64,000 nt of DNA from JAWLEP01 sp964553045 (lineage in GTDB: Bacteria; Fermentibacterota; Fermentibacteria; Fermentibacterales; JCC-6). The position numbers and the translations under genes are program-made. The DNA is taken from NCBI GenBank assembly GCA_964553045.1, contig CAZKJG010000016.1, positions 1 through 64,000 of the forward strand, read 5' to 3'. Below the pieces are notes generated by a model, which had not been told where the DNA came from, did not search any database, and saw only the letters and a list, made by a program, of their open reading frames with translations. Within the stretch, counting starts at the first letter, position 1. The number at the start of each line of letters is the position of its first letter. This document shows positions 43,461 through 51,619 of the stretch, in pieces.

Positions 43461-44268
43461 CCTCGTCGCAAGGATCGCCGCCACAGGGGATTTCCTCCTC
43501 CAGGACCAGCTTGGAACATGCGGCAGGGGCCTTGACCACAAGGGCCTTAAGGCCCTTGCGCCGAAACACCGAGCCGGCTCCCCCCCGGCCACCCTGGAAG
43601 GTCCGTATCGTCCTCCCCCGGGGGTCCCACCATGAGAGGCCGAGTGAGCCGATCCAGCTGTTCTCTGCACCCCTGCCGGCGGTGACAGTGGAGAGCAGCC
43701 TGCGATCTTCGTCCTCCCCGGAGTACATCTCGAAGAGCTCACGCACCGCCAGGTGGGTGTCCGTGGAGAGTAGCGGGCTCTCTTCCAAGGTTACCCGGCC
43801 CTCGGTGCCGTCAATTCTCACGATGACGTCCGTTTCCGCCTTGCCCACCAGCACCAGCCCGTCGAAGCCGGCGAACTTCAGCAGGGGTCCGAAATGGCCG
43901 CCGGCGCTGGAATCCACGACCGCCCCGGTAGTGGGTGATATTGTCGCAATGGAGGAGTATCCCGCACCGGGAAACAGCGCCGTGCCTCCGAGGGGCCCGG
44001 ATGATATGCATATGGGATTCCCGTCGCTGTCCCACTTTGTCTTCGGAGTGGTCTCCTGCCAGGCCATGAGGAGGTTGAATCCCCTGCCTCCGACGAAGAG
44101 GTCCTTCATGCTCTCGGTTACGGGAACTGTCCTGAAGGAGGGCTCGGATACGTTCACTCTGAGTATCTCGCCCGTGTAGCCCTTCGCGGCCCCTCTGGGA
44201 TCGTAGGAGAACTCCGCCAGGACCTTCTGAGCCTTCAGAATATCCCGGGCTGTCCGCTTCTCGGCCAT
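43450..44268 (-). CDS. N-terminal (domain 1) half of aldehyde:ferredoxin oxidoreductase as a separate gene
   Basis: A 272-residue protein matching AOR domain 1, which holds the base of the tungstopterin site. It shows GYTGEILRVNVSEPSFRTVP, LFVGGRGFNLLMAW, ISSGPLGGTALFPGAGYSSI, SSAGGHFGPLLKFAGFDGLV and TFQGGRGGAGSVFRRKGLKA. It stops at the natural boundary before domain 2, at the point where full AORs carry on into the cluster-binding segment. It is the first gene of the operon. The ATG at 44268 follows GGGGGATGCGC; an upstream ATG at 44286 lacks a ribosome site. Confidence 0.87.
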   Translation of the reverse strand: MAEKRTARDILKAQKVLAEFSYDPRGAAKGYTGEILRVNVSEPSFRTVPVTESMKDLFVGGRGFNLLMAWQETTPKTKWDSDGNPICISSGPLGGTALFPGAGYSSIATISPTTGAVVDSSAGGHFGPLLKFAGFDGLVLVGKAETDVIVRIDGTEGRVTLEESPLLSTDTHLAVRELFEMYSGEDEDRRLLSTVTAGRGAENSWIGSLGLSWWDPRGRTIRTFQGGRGGAGSVFRRKGLKALVVKAPAACSKLVLEEEIPCGGDPCDEGGD

Positions 44269-44309
44269 GCGCATCCCCCGGTTCATCTGGAGCTGACGGC
44301 TTGTTTCTG

Positions 44310-44356
44310 CCGGCTCATCGCCAATTGCCAGTGTATTACTCTACCCACTGAGCCGG
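44310..44356. repeat. Inverted repeat with tRNA-like segment upstream of the AOR operon
   Basis: CCGGCTCA at 44310-44317 is the exact reverse complement of TGAGCCGG at 44349-44356, 31 bases apart. Read on the minus strand, the start of the element gives GGCTCAGTGGGTAGAG, like a tRNA D-arm. A canonical-looking anticodon loop CTGGCAA follows, but there is no pairing anticodon stem and no T-arm. It lies 42-88 bases upstream of the AOR-N start, so it could be an operator, a leader structure or a tRNA relic. Confidence 0.5.
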
Positions 44357-44531
44357 TTATGGACAATACCCATCCAACTCTTTTTCACTGAAAGATGGAC
44401 GGTTAGGCTCACATTCGGAAGGGTTTGTCCGTCGAAGCCGGGACGATCCTGTCCAGGGGAGGCTTGACTTGATAAATGGCCGTCACAATCCTTACCCTGA
44501 GAGTGTGTATTTCCATGGGGAAGGAGGATAC

Positions 44532-45545
44532 ATGAGAGCTTTGCTTCTTCTTGCGCTGGTTCCGGCCATAGCCTTTGGGGCGAGCGTGGTCAAGACGATA
44601 GATGCCCCCGATAGCGGCATCGCCGGCCTCGCCTGGGGCTCGGGAAGCCTGTGGGCGTCGGACGGAGGCACCGGCAACGTGTACGAGCTGGACCCCGCTG
44701 ACGGAACGGTTCTCAGCTCGTTCTACTGCGACAACGGAACACCCGGGGGGCTGGCTCACATGTCCGGCGACCTCCACGTGCTCAACTCCGAGTCGGGCAC
44801 CTACGTCGGCTACGTCTACAAGTACTCCGAGGGAGGGTCCTACCAGGGCGCATACGACACGACCTGTTGAGGCAGCGCCCTCTACCAGTCGGTGACTGGT
44901 ATAGCTTCCGACAACACATCTTACACCTACGTCCTTGGAGACGGCTACTACGACGACCCCGTCGTCGAGTACTTCAACAGCAGCGGCAACGTGGGAACCT
45001 CTCCCTACATGCAGGACATGCCGGCCCTGTCCTCGCACTACGACATAGCCTACGAGGGCGGCGACGGCGACGGCGACATATGGGTCGCCTGCGACGCGGC
45101 CGACAGTCCCATAAGATCATACGACACCGACGCTCAGATGGTTGCCTGGGTGTCCGGGGGCGATCTGCCCTCCGGCGCGCAGATTCGGGGATTGACCTTC
45201 GATACCAACGGATACCTCTGGGCCAGCGACTACAACGCCCAGAAGATCTACCAGATCGATCTGACCAGCGGCGCCGCCGAGGGAGTCAGCTCGACGGTAG
45301 GAGGCATGGCCCTTTCCGTTTCCAGCAACCCGTTCTTCGGTTCGGTCACCCTCAGCCTCAGTGGCGTGGAGGGGACCGCCGAGCTGGCCGTCTTCGACCT
45401 CGCCGGCAGAACGGTTGCCCGGGAGCGGATCGGGAGCGGCTCTTCGATTGCCTGGAACGGGGAAGGAGTGCCCAGCGGCACCTACCTTGTCCGCGCCACC
45501 ACCGAAGACGGTGTCTCGGCCACCAGGCTGGTCACCAAGCTCTAG
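44532..45545 (+). CDS. Secreted beta-propeller protein with sorting domain, interrupted by one in-frame TGA
   Basis: Starting at ATG 44532 behind GGAGGATAC, the frame has a signal peptide (ALLLLALVPAIAFGASVV) and propeller blades (IAGLAWGSGSLWASDGGTGN). At codon 113 (44868-44870) it meets TGA, directly after TGT (Cys). The frame continues for 224 more codons with further blades (GDIWVACDAADSPI, LWASDYNAQKIYQIDL) and an intact sorting domain (NPFFGSVTLSLSG, VFDLAGRTVARE, VPSGTYLVRATT). A hairpin TACCAGT-CGGTG-ACTGGTA follows 12 bases after the TGA. Options are a nonsense mutation, a one-base sequence error, or TGA recoding. Confidence 0.7.
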
Positions 45546-45568
45546 GCAAGAGAGCATCAGTGCAGTGA

Positions 45569-45600
45569 AGGGGCCGGGAGGCCTTCCTCCCGGCCCTTTC
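45569..45600 (+). terminator. Terminator of the interrupted secreted protein gene
   Basis: An 11-bp perfect stem GGGCCGGGAGG (45571-45581) / CCTCCCGGCCC (45586-45596) with a CCTT loop, preceded by AAG and followed by TTTC. Confidence 0.85.
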
Positions 45601-45693
45601 CCTATTCGCCCTCCAGCTCTGCCCGATCCCACAGTAAGCAGTGCGTGGCCTCTGCCCAGGCGTCCAGGGTTTTTTGGGGAAACGGGCCGGGGG

Positions 45694-46383
45694 TCAGGCC
45701 CGTACCTGTACCTCTTCCACATAGGGCTCCACGGCCCGCGCGGTCTCCTCCAGATACCCCTTTGGATAGGGGGGGAGGTCGCGGTAGGCGTCCGACAGGG
45801 TCTTGCCGCCGCGGAATCTCTGAAGGACGTAGCGCTGGAAGGGGCCGTGCGTTCGAAGTATTCGCTCCACGCCCTCCTTGTCCACGATGCCGGGAACCAT
45901 GGTGGTTCGGATCTCGTAGGCCGGAAGTGCCCTGATCATCTCCAGGCTCTCCACGACATCATCGAATCGGGCGTGACCTCCGGTGGCTTTCCCGTAGGCT
46001 CCCGGCGCGGCCTTGAGGTCCATCGCCACGTAGTCGACCAGGTCCAGGACCTCCCGGAGCCTCTTCGGCAGGGTACCGTTCGTGTCCAGCTTCACCGGAA
46101 GGCCGGTTTCCCTGCGCACGCTGAGAATGAAATCGGACAGGCCGGGGCTGAGAAGGGGCTCACCGCCGGTTATGGAGACTCCCTCTATGAAGCCATCCCG
46201 GGCCTTGAGGCGGTCGAGGACGATGTCGGCCGACAGGGTGTACTGGTCCGCCAGGAGGTCGGGACGCACCAGCTCGGGGTTGTGGCAGAAGGGGCAGTAG
46301 AGGTTGCAGCCACCGAAGAAGACCACCGAGGCTATCTTGCCGGGGTACTCTATGAGGCTGGTTCCCTCGAAGGAGCGGATCAA
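45694..46383 (-). CDS. nrdG: Anaerobic ribonucleotide reductase activating enzyme (radical SAM)
   Basis: A 229-residue radical SAM protein. The CxxxCxxC motif is in FFGGCNLYCPFCHNPELV, the SAM-binding GGE is in VSITGGEPLL, and DTNGTLP follows. It forms the glycyl radical on class III ribonucleotide reductase. The TTG start at 46383 overlaps the stop of the small glycyl-radical gene (TTGA), and the whole nrdD-small gene-nrdG set is one coupled unit. Confidence 0.92.
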   Translation of the reverse strand: MIRSFEGTSLIEYPGKIASVVFFGGCNLYCPFCHNPELVRPDLLADQYTLSADIVLDRLKARDGFIEGVSITGGEPLLSPGLSDFILSVRRETGLPVKLDTNGTLPKRLREVLDLVDYVAMDLKAAPGAYGKATGGHARFDDVVESLEMIRALPAYEIRTTMVPGIVDKEGVERILRTHGPFQRYVLQRFRGGKTLSDAYRDLPPYPKGYLEETARAVEPYVEEVQVRA

Positions 46384-46565
46384 CTCCCGGATTCCTGCGC
46401 GGAGCCGATGCTCACGTACTCGCGCTGCTCGAACTCTTCGCGCTTGCCGCGGTTCCAGTCCTGCACCGGACGGTAGTAGCCCACTACCCTGGAGTAGACC
46501 TCGGTCCTTACGGCTTTGATCCTGGTTCCCCTGTCGATTCCCTCTTCCGAGCGCGCGTCTGCCAT
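46380..46565 (-). CDS. Separate glycyl-radical domain of class III ribonucleotide reductase
   Basis: A 61-residue protein. TEVYSRVVGYYRPVQDWNRG, continuing KREEF, is the C-terminal glycyl-radical motif of NrdD, with the radical-bearing Gly at about residue 29. In ordinary NrdD this segment ends the large polypeptide; here it is its own gene. The ATG at 46565 comes one base after the NrdD stop (TGAAATG), in another frame, with GGTGGAG as ribosome site. It is expected to dock on NrdD, much as YfiD does on pyruvate formate-lyase. Confidence 0.85.
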   Translation of the reverse strand: MADARSEEGIDRGTRIKAVRTEVYSRVVGYYRPVQDWNRGKREEFEQREYVSIGSAQESGS

Positions 46566-46566
46566 T

Positions 46567-48684
46567 TCAGATCTCCACCTTTCCAACCTCCAGAGAGAGG
46601 CTCCTCTGGTTGGAGCTCTCCCCGCTCTCGTGCATGACCCTGTAACTCCCCTCCTGTAGGAGGTCTCCGCCGTTCCAGACCATTTCCATGCCGTGCTTGG
46701 CTATCTCCTCGTCGGTGTGCGGGTAGGGACATACGAAGTGCTCGCCGGCTATGTAGCCGTGAACGGGGCATATGGAGAAAGTGGGAGTAAAGCTGAAGTA
46801 GGGAAGGCTGAAGTTCTCCACTACGGTTCTGGCCAGCTTTCGGACCATCTTCCAGTCCGTGATGGCCTCTCCTATGAACACGTGCACCACGGTCCCGCCG
46901 GTGAACTTGCCCTGCAGGGGGTCCTGATGGCCCAGAAGCTCGAACATGTCGGTCCTAACGTCCACCGGCAGATGGACGGAGTTGGTGTAGTAGCGGTTCG
47001 TGCCCCCCATCGCGGCAGCGTCCGGGAACCTTTCGAGGTCCTTTCGGGCCAGCCTGTAGGAGGCCCCTTCGGCCGGAGACGCCTCCAGGTTGTACAGGTG
47101 GCCGCTCTCGTGCTGGAACTCCGTGAGCTTGTCGCGCATGAAGTCAAGGACCTCCAGAGCCCAGTCACGGGACCGGGAGTCCTCGATGCCCTGGCCTGTG
47201 AAGTTGATGCAGGCCTCGTTCATGCCGATGAGGCCGACGGTGGAAAAGTGGTTGGCCCAGTACGATCCCTGCTCGCTCTTGATGCTGCCCAGGTAGTGGC
47301 GCGTATAGGGGTAGAGTCCCCGGTCGGTCAGTTCCTCTATGAGCCCCCGCTTCAGCTCCAGCGACTCCCGCGCCGCCTCCATGACCGCGCTGAGCCGGTT
47401 GTAGAACTCGTCGTGGTTGCCGGCTGTGTAGGCTATCCTGGGCAGGTTTACGGTCACCACTCCGATGGAGCCGGTGAGCGGGTTCGACCCGAAAAGCCCG
47501 CCGCCGCGCTTTCGCAGCTCGCGGTTGTCCAGCCGAAGACGGCAGCACATGCTGCGGGCGTCGTCGGGGTCCATGTCCGAGCCCACGAAGTTGCTGAAGT
47601 AGGGGATGCCGTACTTGCCCGTCATCTCCCACATGGGGCGCAGCTCCTCGTTGTCCCAGTCGAAGTCCTCGGTAAGGTTGTAGGTGGGAATGGGGAACGT
47701 GAATATCCTCCCCTTCTCGTCACCCTCCATCATCAGGCGGGAGAATGCGCGGTTGAAGACGTTCATCTCCTCCTGGAAGTCGGCGTAGGTCAGCTCCCGC
47801 TCCCCGCCGCCCACCACCACTTTGCGTTCGGCCAGCGAAGGCGGGACCTTGAGGTCCATGGTGATGTTGGTGAACGGCGTCTGAAAGCCGACCCTCGTGG
47901 GGATGTTCACATTGAAGAGGAACTCCTGCAGACACTGCTTGACCTCGTTCTCGTTGAGGCGGTCGTAACGGATAAACGGGGCCAGCAGGGTATCGAAGTT
48001 GGAGAACGCCTGGGCACCGGCCGCCTCCCCCTGCAGGGTGTAGAAGAAGTTCACTATCTGCCCCAGTGCCGTCCTGAGGTGCGAGGGAGGTGCCGACTCG
48101 ATCTTGCCCCTGGCCCCCCGGAAGCCGTACCGAAGCAGCTCCATCAGGTCCCAGCCCACGCAGTAGGGGCCGAGTATGCCGAGGTCGTGTATGTGCATGT
48201 CGCCGTTGTCGTGGTACTCCTTTATGCGTGGTGTGTAGATCTTGCTCAGCCAGTACCTGGCCGTGATGGAGGAGGAGAGGTAGAAGTTCAGACCCTGGAG
48301 GGAGTAGTTCATGTTGGAGTTCTCGTTTACCCTCCAGTCCTCCCGGCCGATGTAGTCGCCGACCAGGCCGTCGATTCCGCTGAATATCCGGTCGACCTCG
48401 CGGGCCTCGTTGCGCTTCTCGCGGTAGAGGATGAAGGCCCTGGCCGCGGCGGTCAGGCCCCGCAGCACAAGGGTCTCCTCGATGAAATCCTGTATCTGCT
48501 CTACGGTGGGGACGGTGCCGCCCTTGAAGAATTCCATGTACAGTGCGGCCTCCACCTGGCCGGCCAGGTCCGCCGGGCTCTCTTCGCTCTCGCCGACCCT
48601 GAGGGCCTTCTCGATGGCCAGCTGGATCTTCCTCTTGCGGTAGGTGGCAATCCGTCCGTCACGCTTGCGTATCAACCAGTCCAT
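46567..48684 (-). CDS. nrdD: Anaerobic (class III) ribonucleoside-triphosphate reductase, large chain lacking its glycyl-radical tail
   Basis: A 705-residue protein. The N-terminal ATP-cone (IRKRDGRIATYRKRKIQLAI) regulates activity. The core has GLNFYLSSSITARYWLSKIY, MHIHDLGILGPYC, TPFTNITMDLKVP and NLPRIAYTAGN. The C-terminus retains SICPVHGYIAGEHFVCPYPH, the region before the radical domain, then ends at GSYRVMHESGE...VEI without the Gly motif. That motif is in the next gene. The usual second CxxC of the terminal zinc site reads CPYP here. ATG follows GCGGGGGCATGC. It makes deoxyribonucleotides under anoxia. Confidence 0.92.
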   Translation of the reverse strand: MDWLIRKRDGRIATYRKRKIQLAIEKALRVGESEESPADLAGQVEAALYMEFFKGGTVPTVEQIQDFIEETLVLRGLTAAARAFILYREKRNEAREVDRIFSGIDGLVGDYIGREDWRVNENSNMNYSLQGLNFYLSSSITARYWLSKIYTPRIKEYHDNGDMHIHDLGILGPYCVGWDLMELLRYGFRGARGKIESAPPSHLRTALGQIVNFFYTLQGEAAGAQAFSNFDTLLAPFIRYDRLNENEVKQCLQEFLFNVNIPTRVGFQTPFTNITMDLKVPPSLAERKVVVGGGERELTYADFQEEMNVFNRAFSRLMMEGDEKGRIFTFPIPTYNLTEDFDWDNEELRPMWEMTGKYGIPYFSNFVGSDMDPDDARSMCCRLRLDNRELRKRGGGLFGSNPLTGSIGVVTVNLPRIAYTAGNHDEFYNRLSAVMEAARESLELKRGLIEELTDRGLYPYTRHYLGSIKSEQGSYWANHFSTVGLIGMNEACINFTGQGIEDSRSRDWALEVLDFMRDKLTEFQHESGHLYNLEASPAEGASYRLARKDLERFPDAAAMGGTNRYYTNSVHLPVDVRTDMFELLGHQDPLQGKFTGGTVVHVFIGEAITDWKMVRKLARTVVENFSLPYFSFTPTFSICPVHGYIAGEHFVCPYPHTDEEIAKHGMEMVWNGGDLLQEGSYRVMHESGESSNQRSLSLEVGKVEI

Positions 48685-49084
48685 GCATGCCCCCGCGTCG
48701 GCGAAATGTGGAGATGCTTCCGGTACGTCAATGCAATAAACGATCCATAGTCCCGCCGCCGTGAAACCGGCGGCATACGGCGACGCGACCCACTCGGGTG
48801 ATTGTAAGCGGCAGCCGATGCCAGATTATCAACCCCCCACCGATTCCGATCATATGGAATCGGAAAACGCAGTCAACCCCGAAAGCACAATATCTTGTAT
48901 TTGGGTCGAAGAACAGAATACAATATGTAGTAGATATGGAAATTCCCCTTATCGCTTGATTCGCATGTCTTTAGAGATGGAATCCCGAAATTGGCCGAGT
49001 AGACTGGTGGTGTCCGTCCTGCTGGGGGTTGTGCATATTGCGGGCTGGATTCCAGGCGCTTGCGGCGGACGGGGGTAATAAACC
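48685..49084. other. Divergent regulatory region between nrdD and the EamA gene
   Basis: About 400 bases. The nrdD leader side holds a hairpin GCCGCCG-TGAAAC-CGGCGGC (48755-48774). The centre (48885-48960) is AT-rich and contains two NrdR boxes. An open frame at 48761-49078 has no ribosome site and no recognisable family, so I do not call it. Confidence 0.5.
48885..48931 (-). promoter_or_regulatory. Pair of NrdR boxes upstream of nrdD
   Basis: Two copies of the NrdR recognition core, ACAATATCTTGT (48887-48898) and ACAATATGTAGT (48920-48931), 33 bases apart, close to three helical turns. This matches the tandem 16-bp palindromic boxes (ACACWATATNTWGTGT type) through which NrdR represses ribonucleotide reductase genes. 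They lie about 200 bases upstream of the nrdD start. Confidence 0.78.
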
Positions 49085-49972
49085 ATGGCAGACCAGCCAA
49101 GGGTTCCCGCCAGGGTCATGGCCCTGCTGGCCGTCGTCCTGTGGTCCACCGCCGCCTCTGCCTTCAAGCTGACGCTCCGCTACCTCTCCCCCTACATGCT
49201 CCTGTTGCTGTCCTCGGCCGTTTCGCTGGCCGTACTCTGGGGGCTGGATCTGGCCAGGGGCGGGGGCCGGTCGCTGCAGGGCCGGTGGGCGGCCCTGCGC
49301 GGCCTGATGAACCCATTCCTCTACTACCTCGTGCTGCTCACTGCCTACGACCGGCTTCCGGCCCAGATAGCCATGGTGATCAACTACCTCTGGCCCATAA
49401 TGCTGGTCCTGCTCTCGATACCCGTTCTCGGTCAGAGGATCGGGCTGGCGGGCATTGGAGCGGTACTGGTGAGCTTCAGCGGAGTGGTCGTGCTGGCCAT
49501 GGGGGCCGGAGGCGACCTCTCCGGAGCCGGTCTGGGCCCGATGCTGCTGGCGCTTCTCAGCACTGTAATCTGGGCCGCCTACTGGCTTCTGAACATGAAG
49601 AGCCGCGGCTCGGGTGTCTCCGCTCTCAGGGGGAACTTCCAGTGGGGAATGATCTACCTGCTCGCGTACGGACTTCTCACCGGCGAGCTGAGGGTCCCGG
49701 TTCTCGAGGGCGTGCTCGGAGCCGCATACGTTGGTCTTTTCGAGATGAGCCTTACCTACGTGGTCTGGCTGTCCGCCCTCTCCCATGCCCGGACCACGGC
49801 AGAGGTGAGCAGCATGATCTACCTGACGCCCTTTCTCTCCCTTCTGGTCATAGCAGTATCGGTGGGGGAGAAGATAAGTCCATGGACGGTCGCCGGGCTG
49901 GTTCTGGTGATAGGGGGAATAGTACTGGAGAGGGGCCTGGGGCGGGTTGGCGCAGCCGTGGGCCGGCGTTAG
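49085..49972 (+). CDS. EamA/DMT-family transporter
   Basis: A 295-residue membrane protein with ten hydrophobic segments in two EamA halves. The first has VVLWSTAASAFKLTLRY and INYLWPIMLVLLSIPVLGQR. The second has STVIWAAYWLLNMKSRG and MIYLTPFLSLLVIAVSVGEK. It is a drug/metabolite exporter with unknown substrate (amino acids or precursors are typical). Start at 49085 behind GGGGGTAATAAACC. Confidence 0.9.
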   Translation: MADQPRVPARVMALLAVVLWSTAASAFKLTLRYLSPYMLLLLSSAVSLAVLWGLDLARGGGRSLQGRWAALRGLMNPFLYYLVLLTAYDRLPAQIAMVINYLWPIMLVLLSIPVLGQRIGLAGIGAVLVSFSGVVVLAMGAGGDLSGAGLGPMLLALLSTVIWAAYWLLNMKSRGSGVSALRGNFQWGMIYLLAYGLLTGELRVPVLEGVLGAAYVGLFEMSLTYVVWLSALSHARTTAEVSSMIYLTPFLSLLVIAVSVGEKISPWTVAGLVLVIGGIVLERGLGRVGAAVGRR

Positions 49973-50017
49973 CTTGCCGATGGATGATGGGGCGGTCTCA
50001 CACGGAGGAGGGAGAGG

Positions 50018-51085
50018 ATGGTGCTGGCAGCTGCTGCGGTTCTGGCGCTGGCGGTCGGGCCGGCTGCGCTGGAGTGCGAGATTCTGGACAGCGTTCGCGT
50101 GGACATGGGCTACGGAGCGGCCTTTCAGGTGCTGTGCCTGGGGGCCGGACCCACCGGCGGAGTGGCGGCAGGTGGCGTCACCGGCGAAGGCGTGGACTAC
50201 ATGAGCCGAGCCTTCACCGTGGGCCTCGGCTCCGGCTGGAACGTGCAGTGGAGCGGTATTGCCGAGGGGGTGAACTCGGGCTGGATCTCCTCGGTAAGCC
50301 CCTCCTGGGACGGCGGATGCATCTGCGGCGGGGCCACAGACTACTCGCCCGGTGACCAGGGCGACGCCTGGGTGGTGGCTCTGGACCCCGGGGGGTTCGT
50401 CCGGTGGCAGCACCATCGTGAGGGCGAAAGCGAGCTTTCAGAGGTGTCGTGGGTGTCCGGGTCGCACATGCGCTCCCTGGCCGCAGGATACACCCATGAC
50501 CAGGCCGGAAGGCCCCGGTCATGGCTTCTGAGGCTGGACGACGCCGGCAGGGCCACCTCCAGAAGCGAAGTGGACCTGGACGGCTTCAAGGTGCTGGGCG
50601 CTTGCTCCACCTTCGCCGGAGAGACGGTGATGGTGGGCTCCCGCTACGGAGCGGCCGCCGCGGTGATGGTGGACGGCGAGGGCGGGACGGCATGGACCGA
50701 CCCCGCCATCGTGGAGGGGGCCCTGGGGACCGTGGAGGAGTGCGAGGGAGGATTGCTGTCCGGTGGCCACGCCTACGCAGACGGCGGCGACCCGCTGCTC
50801 TGCCTTCACTCCCGGCTGGGGGGCAGCCGATGGGTACGCAACCTCGCCGAGGACGGTTACTCGGGCAGCGTATTGGACCTGGCGCCCATTCCCGGAATTG
50901 GCAGCGCGCTGGTCATTGCCGGTTCTCCGCGTCTGGTCGTATGCGATCTGCAGGGCAAGCCCCTGGGAGAGGTTGATCCGGGCTTCCGTCCGTCGGCGGT
51001 GGCCGCCCTGGAGGACGGCACCCTGGCGGTTGCCGGCAGCGGCATGGGCGAGGTGCGACTGGCGCGGCTGCGCATCACCCGGTAA
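50018..51085 (+). CDS. Secreted beta-propeller-like protein
   Basis: A 355-residue protein with a short signal peptide (VLAAAAVLALAVGPAAL) and repeated blade-like segments such as WVVALDPGGFVRWQHHREGE, SWLLRLDDAGRATS and LLCLHSRLGGSRWVRNL. These resemble PQQ-like or delta-60 propellers (W..L...G...W). There is no C-terminal sorting domain, so it is probably periplasmic or released. GGAGGAGGGAGAGG gives a strong ribosome site. No catalytic motif. Confidence 0.75.
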   Translation: MVLAAAAVLALAVGPAALECEILDSVRVDMGYGAAFQVLCLGAGPTGGVAAGGVTGEGVDYMSRAFTVGLGSGWNVQWSGIAEGVNSGWISSVSPSWDGGCICGGATDYSPGDQGDAWVVALDPGGFVRWQHHREGESELSEVSWVSGSHMRSLAAGYTHDQAGRPRSWLLRLDDAGRATSRSEVDLDGFKVLGACSTFAGETVMVGSRYGAAAAVMVDGEGGTAWTDPAIVEGALGTVEECEGGLLSGGHAYADGGDPLLCLHSRLGGSRWVRNLAEDGYSGSVLDLAPIPGIGSALVIAGSPRLVVCDLQGKPLGEVDPGFRPSAVAALEDGTLAVAGSGMGEVRLARLRITR

Positions 51086-51088
51086 AAA

Positions 51089-51115
51089 GGGGACGGAGGT
51101 CTCGCCCTCCGCCCC
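51089..51115. terminator. Bidirectional terminator-like hairpin between convergent genes
   Basis: GGGG-A-CGGAGG (51089-51099) pairs with CCTCCGCCCC (51106-51115), with one bulged A. AAAAA precedes it on the plus strand, which becomes a T run on the minus strand. It lies between the stops of the genes ending at 51085 and 51122. Confidence 0.6.
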
Positions 51116-51121
51116 GCCTGT

Positions 51122-51619
51122 CTACACGAGGTCGAGGAGCCACCGCTTCAGCAGGCTTCCGGCCAGCGTCAGAATCCCCGCCGCCCCCATCACAACCACA
51201 ACCGTGGCCACGTCCCACGGGTTCAGCAGGAAGGCCATGGCCAGCCCGGACGCGGGGGGGTGCTCGGTGTCGGTGACGGTCATGACGAAAAGCGATACGG
51301 CCACAGCTGCCGCCCCGGCCACCGCCCTCCAGACGGTCCATTCGGTCCCGCAGGAGGTGAGGGCGGAGACCGTGAGCATACTGAGGATGCCGCAGGCGGC
51401 GCCCACGGCGTAGCCCCCCAGGACTGCCCTGGGCGCCGCGGAGTAGGAGTTCGGGGCGGCGAAGACGATGAAGGCGCTGGCCCCCAGGGAGGCGATGATG
51501 GCCGTCTGCTGCACCGTGTCCAGGAGCATGAGGACCACGAATATCACGGCTCCCGCGGCCAGGCTCTGCCAGATGTACCGGAACACGTGATGGCGCAGGC
51601 CCGTGTCCAGGAATCTCAT
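51122..51619 (-). CDS. HPP family membrane protein
   Basis: A 165-residue protein with four membrane segments and the family motifs ASLGASAFIVFAAPNSYSAA and TDTEHPPASGLAMAFLLNPW (the HPP motif). Some relatives transport nitrite in chloroplasts, but bacterial members are mostly uncharacterised. The ATG at 51619 overlaps the stop of the M16 gene (ATGA), so the two are co-translated. Confidence 0.9.
   Translation of the reverse strand: MRFLDTGLRHHVFRYIWQSLAAGAVIFVVLMLLDTVQQTAIIASLGASAFIVFAAPNSYSAAPRAVLGGYAVGAACGILSMLTVSALTSCGTEWTVWRAVAGAAAVAVSLFVMTVTDTEHPPASGLAMAFLLNPWDVATVVVVMGAAGILTLAGSLLKRWLLDLV

Noticed and set aside
45682..45703. Terminator hairpin overlapping the end of nrdG
   Set aside because: ACGGGCC/GGCCCGT forms a 7-bp stem, but it includes the stop codon and lacks a T run on the minus strand.
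48755..48774. Cobalamin-type riboswitch in the nrdD leader
   Set aside because: Only a simple GCCGCCG hairpin is present; the B12-box and core helices of a cobalamin riboswitch are missing.
48761..49078. Plus-strand open frame of 105 codons between nrdD and EamA
   Set aside because: No ribosome site or family, spans the NrdR boxes and promoter region.
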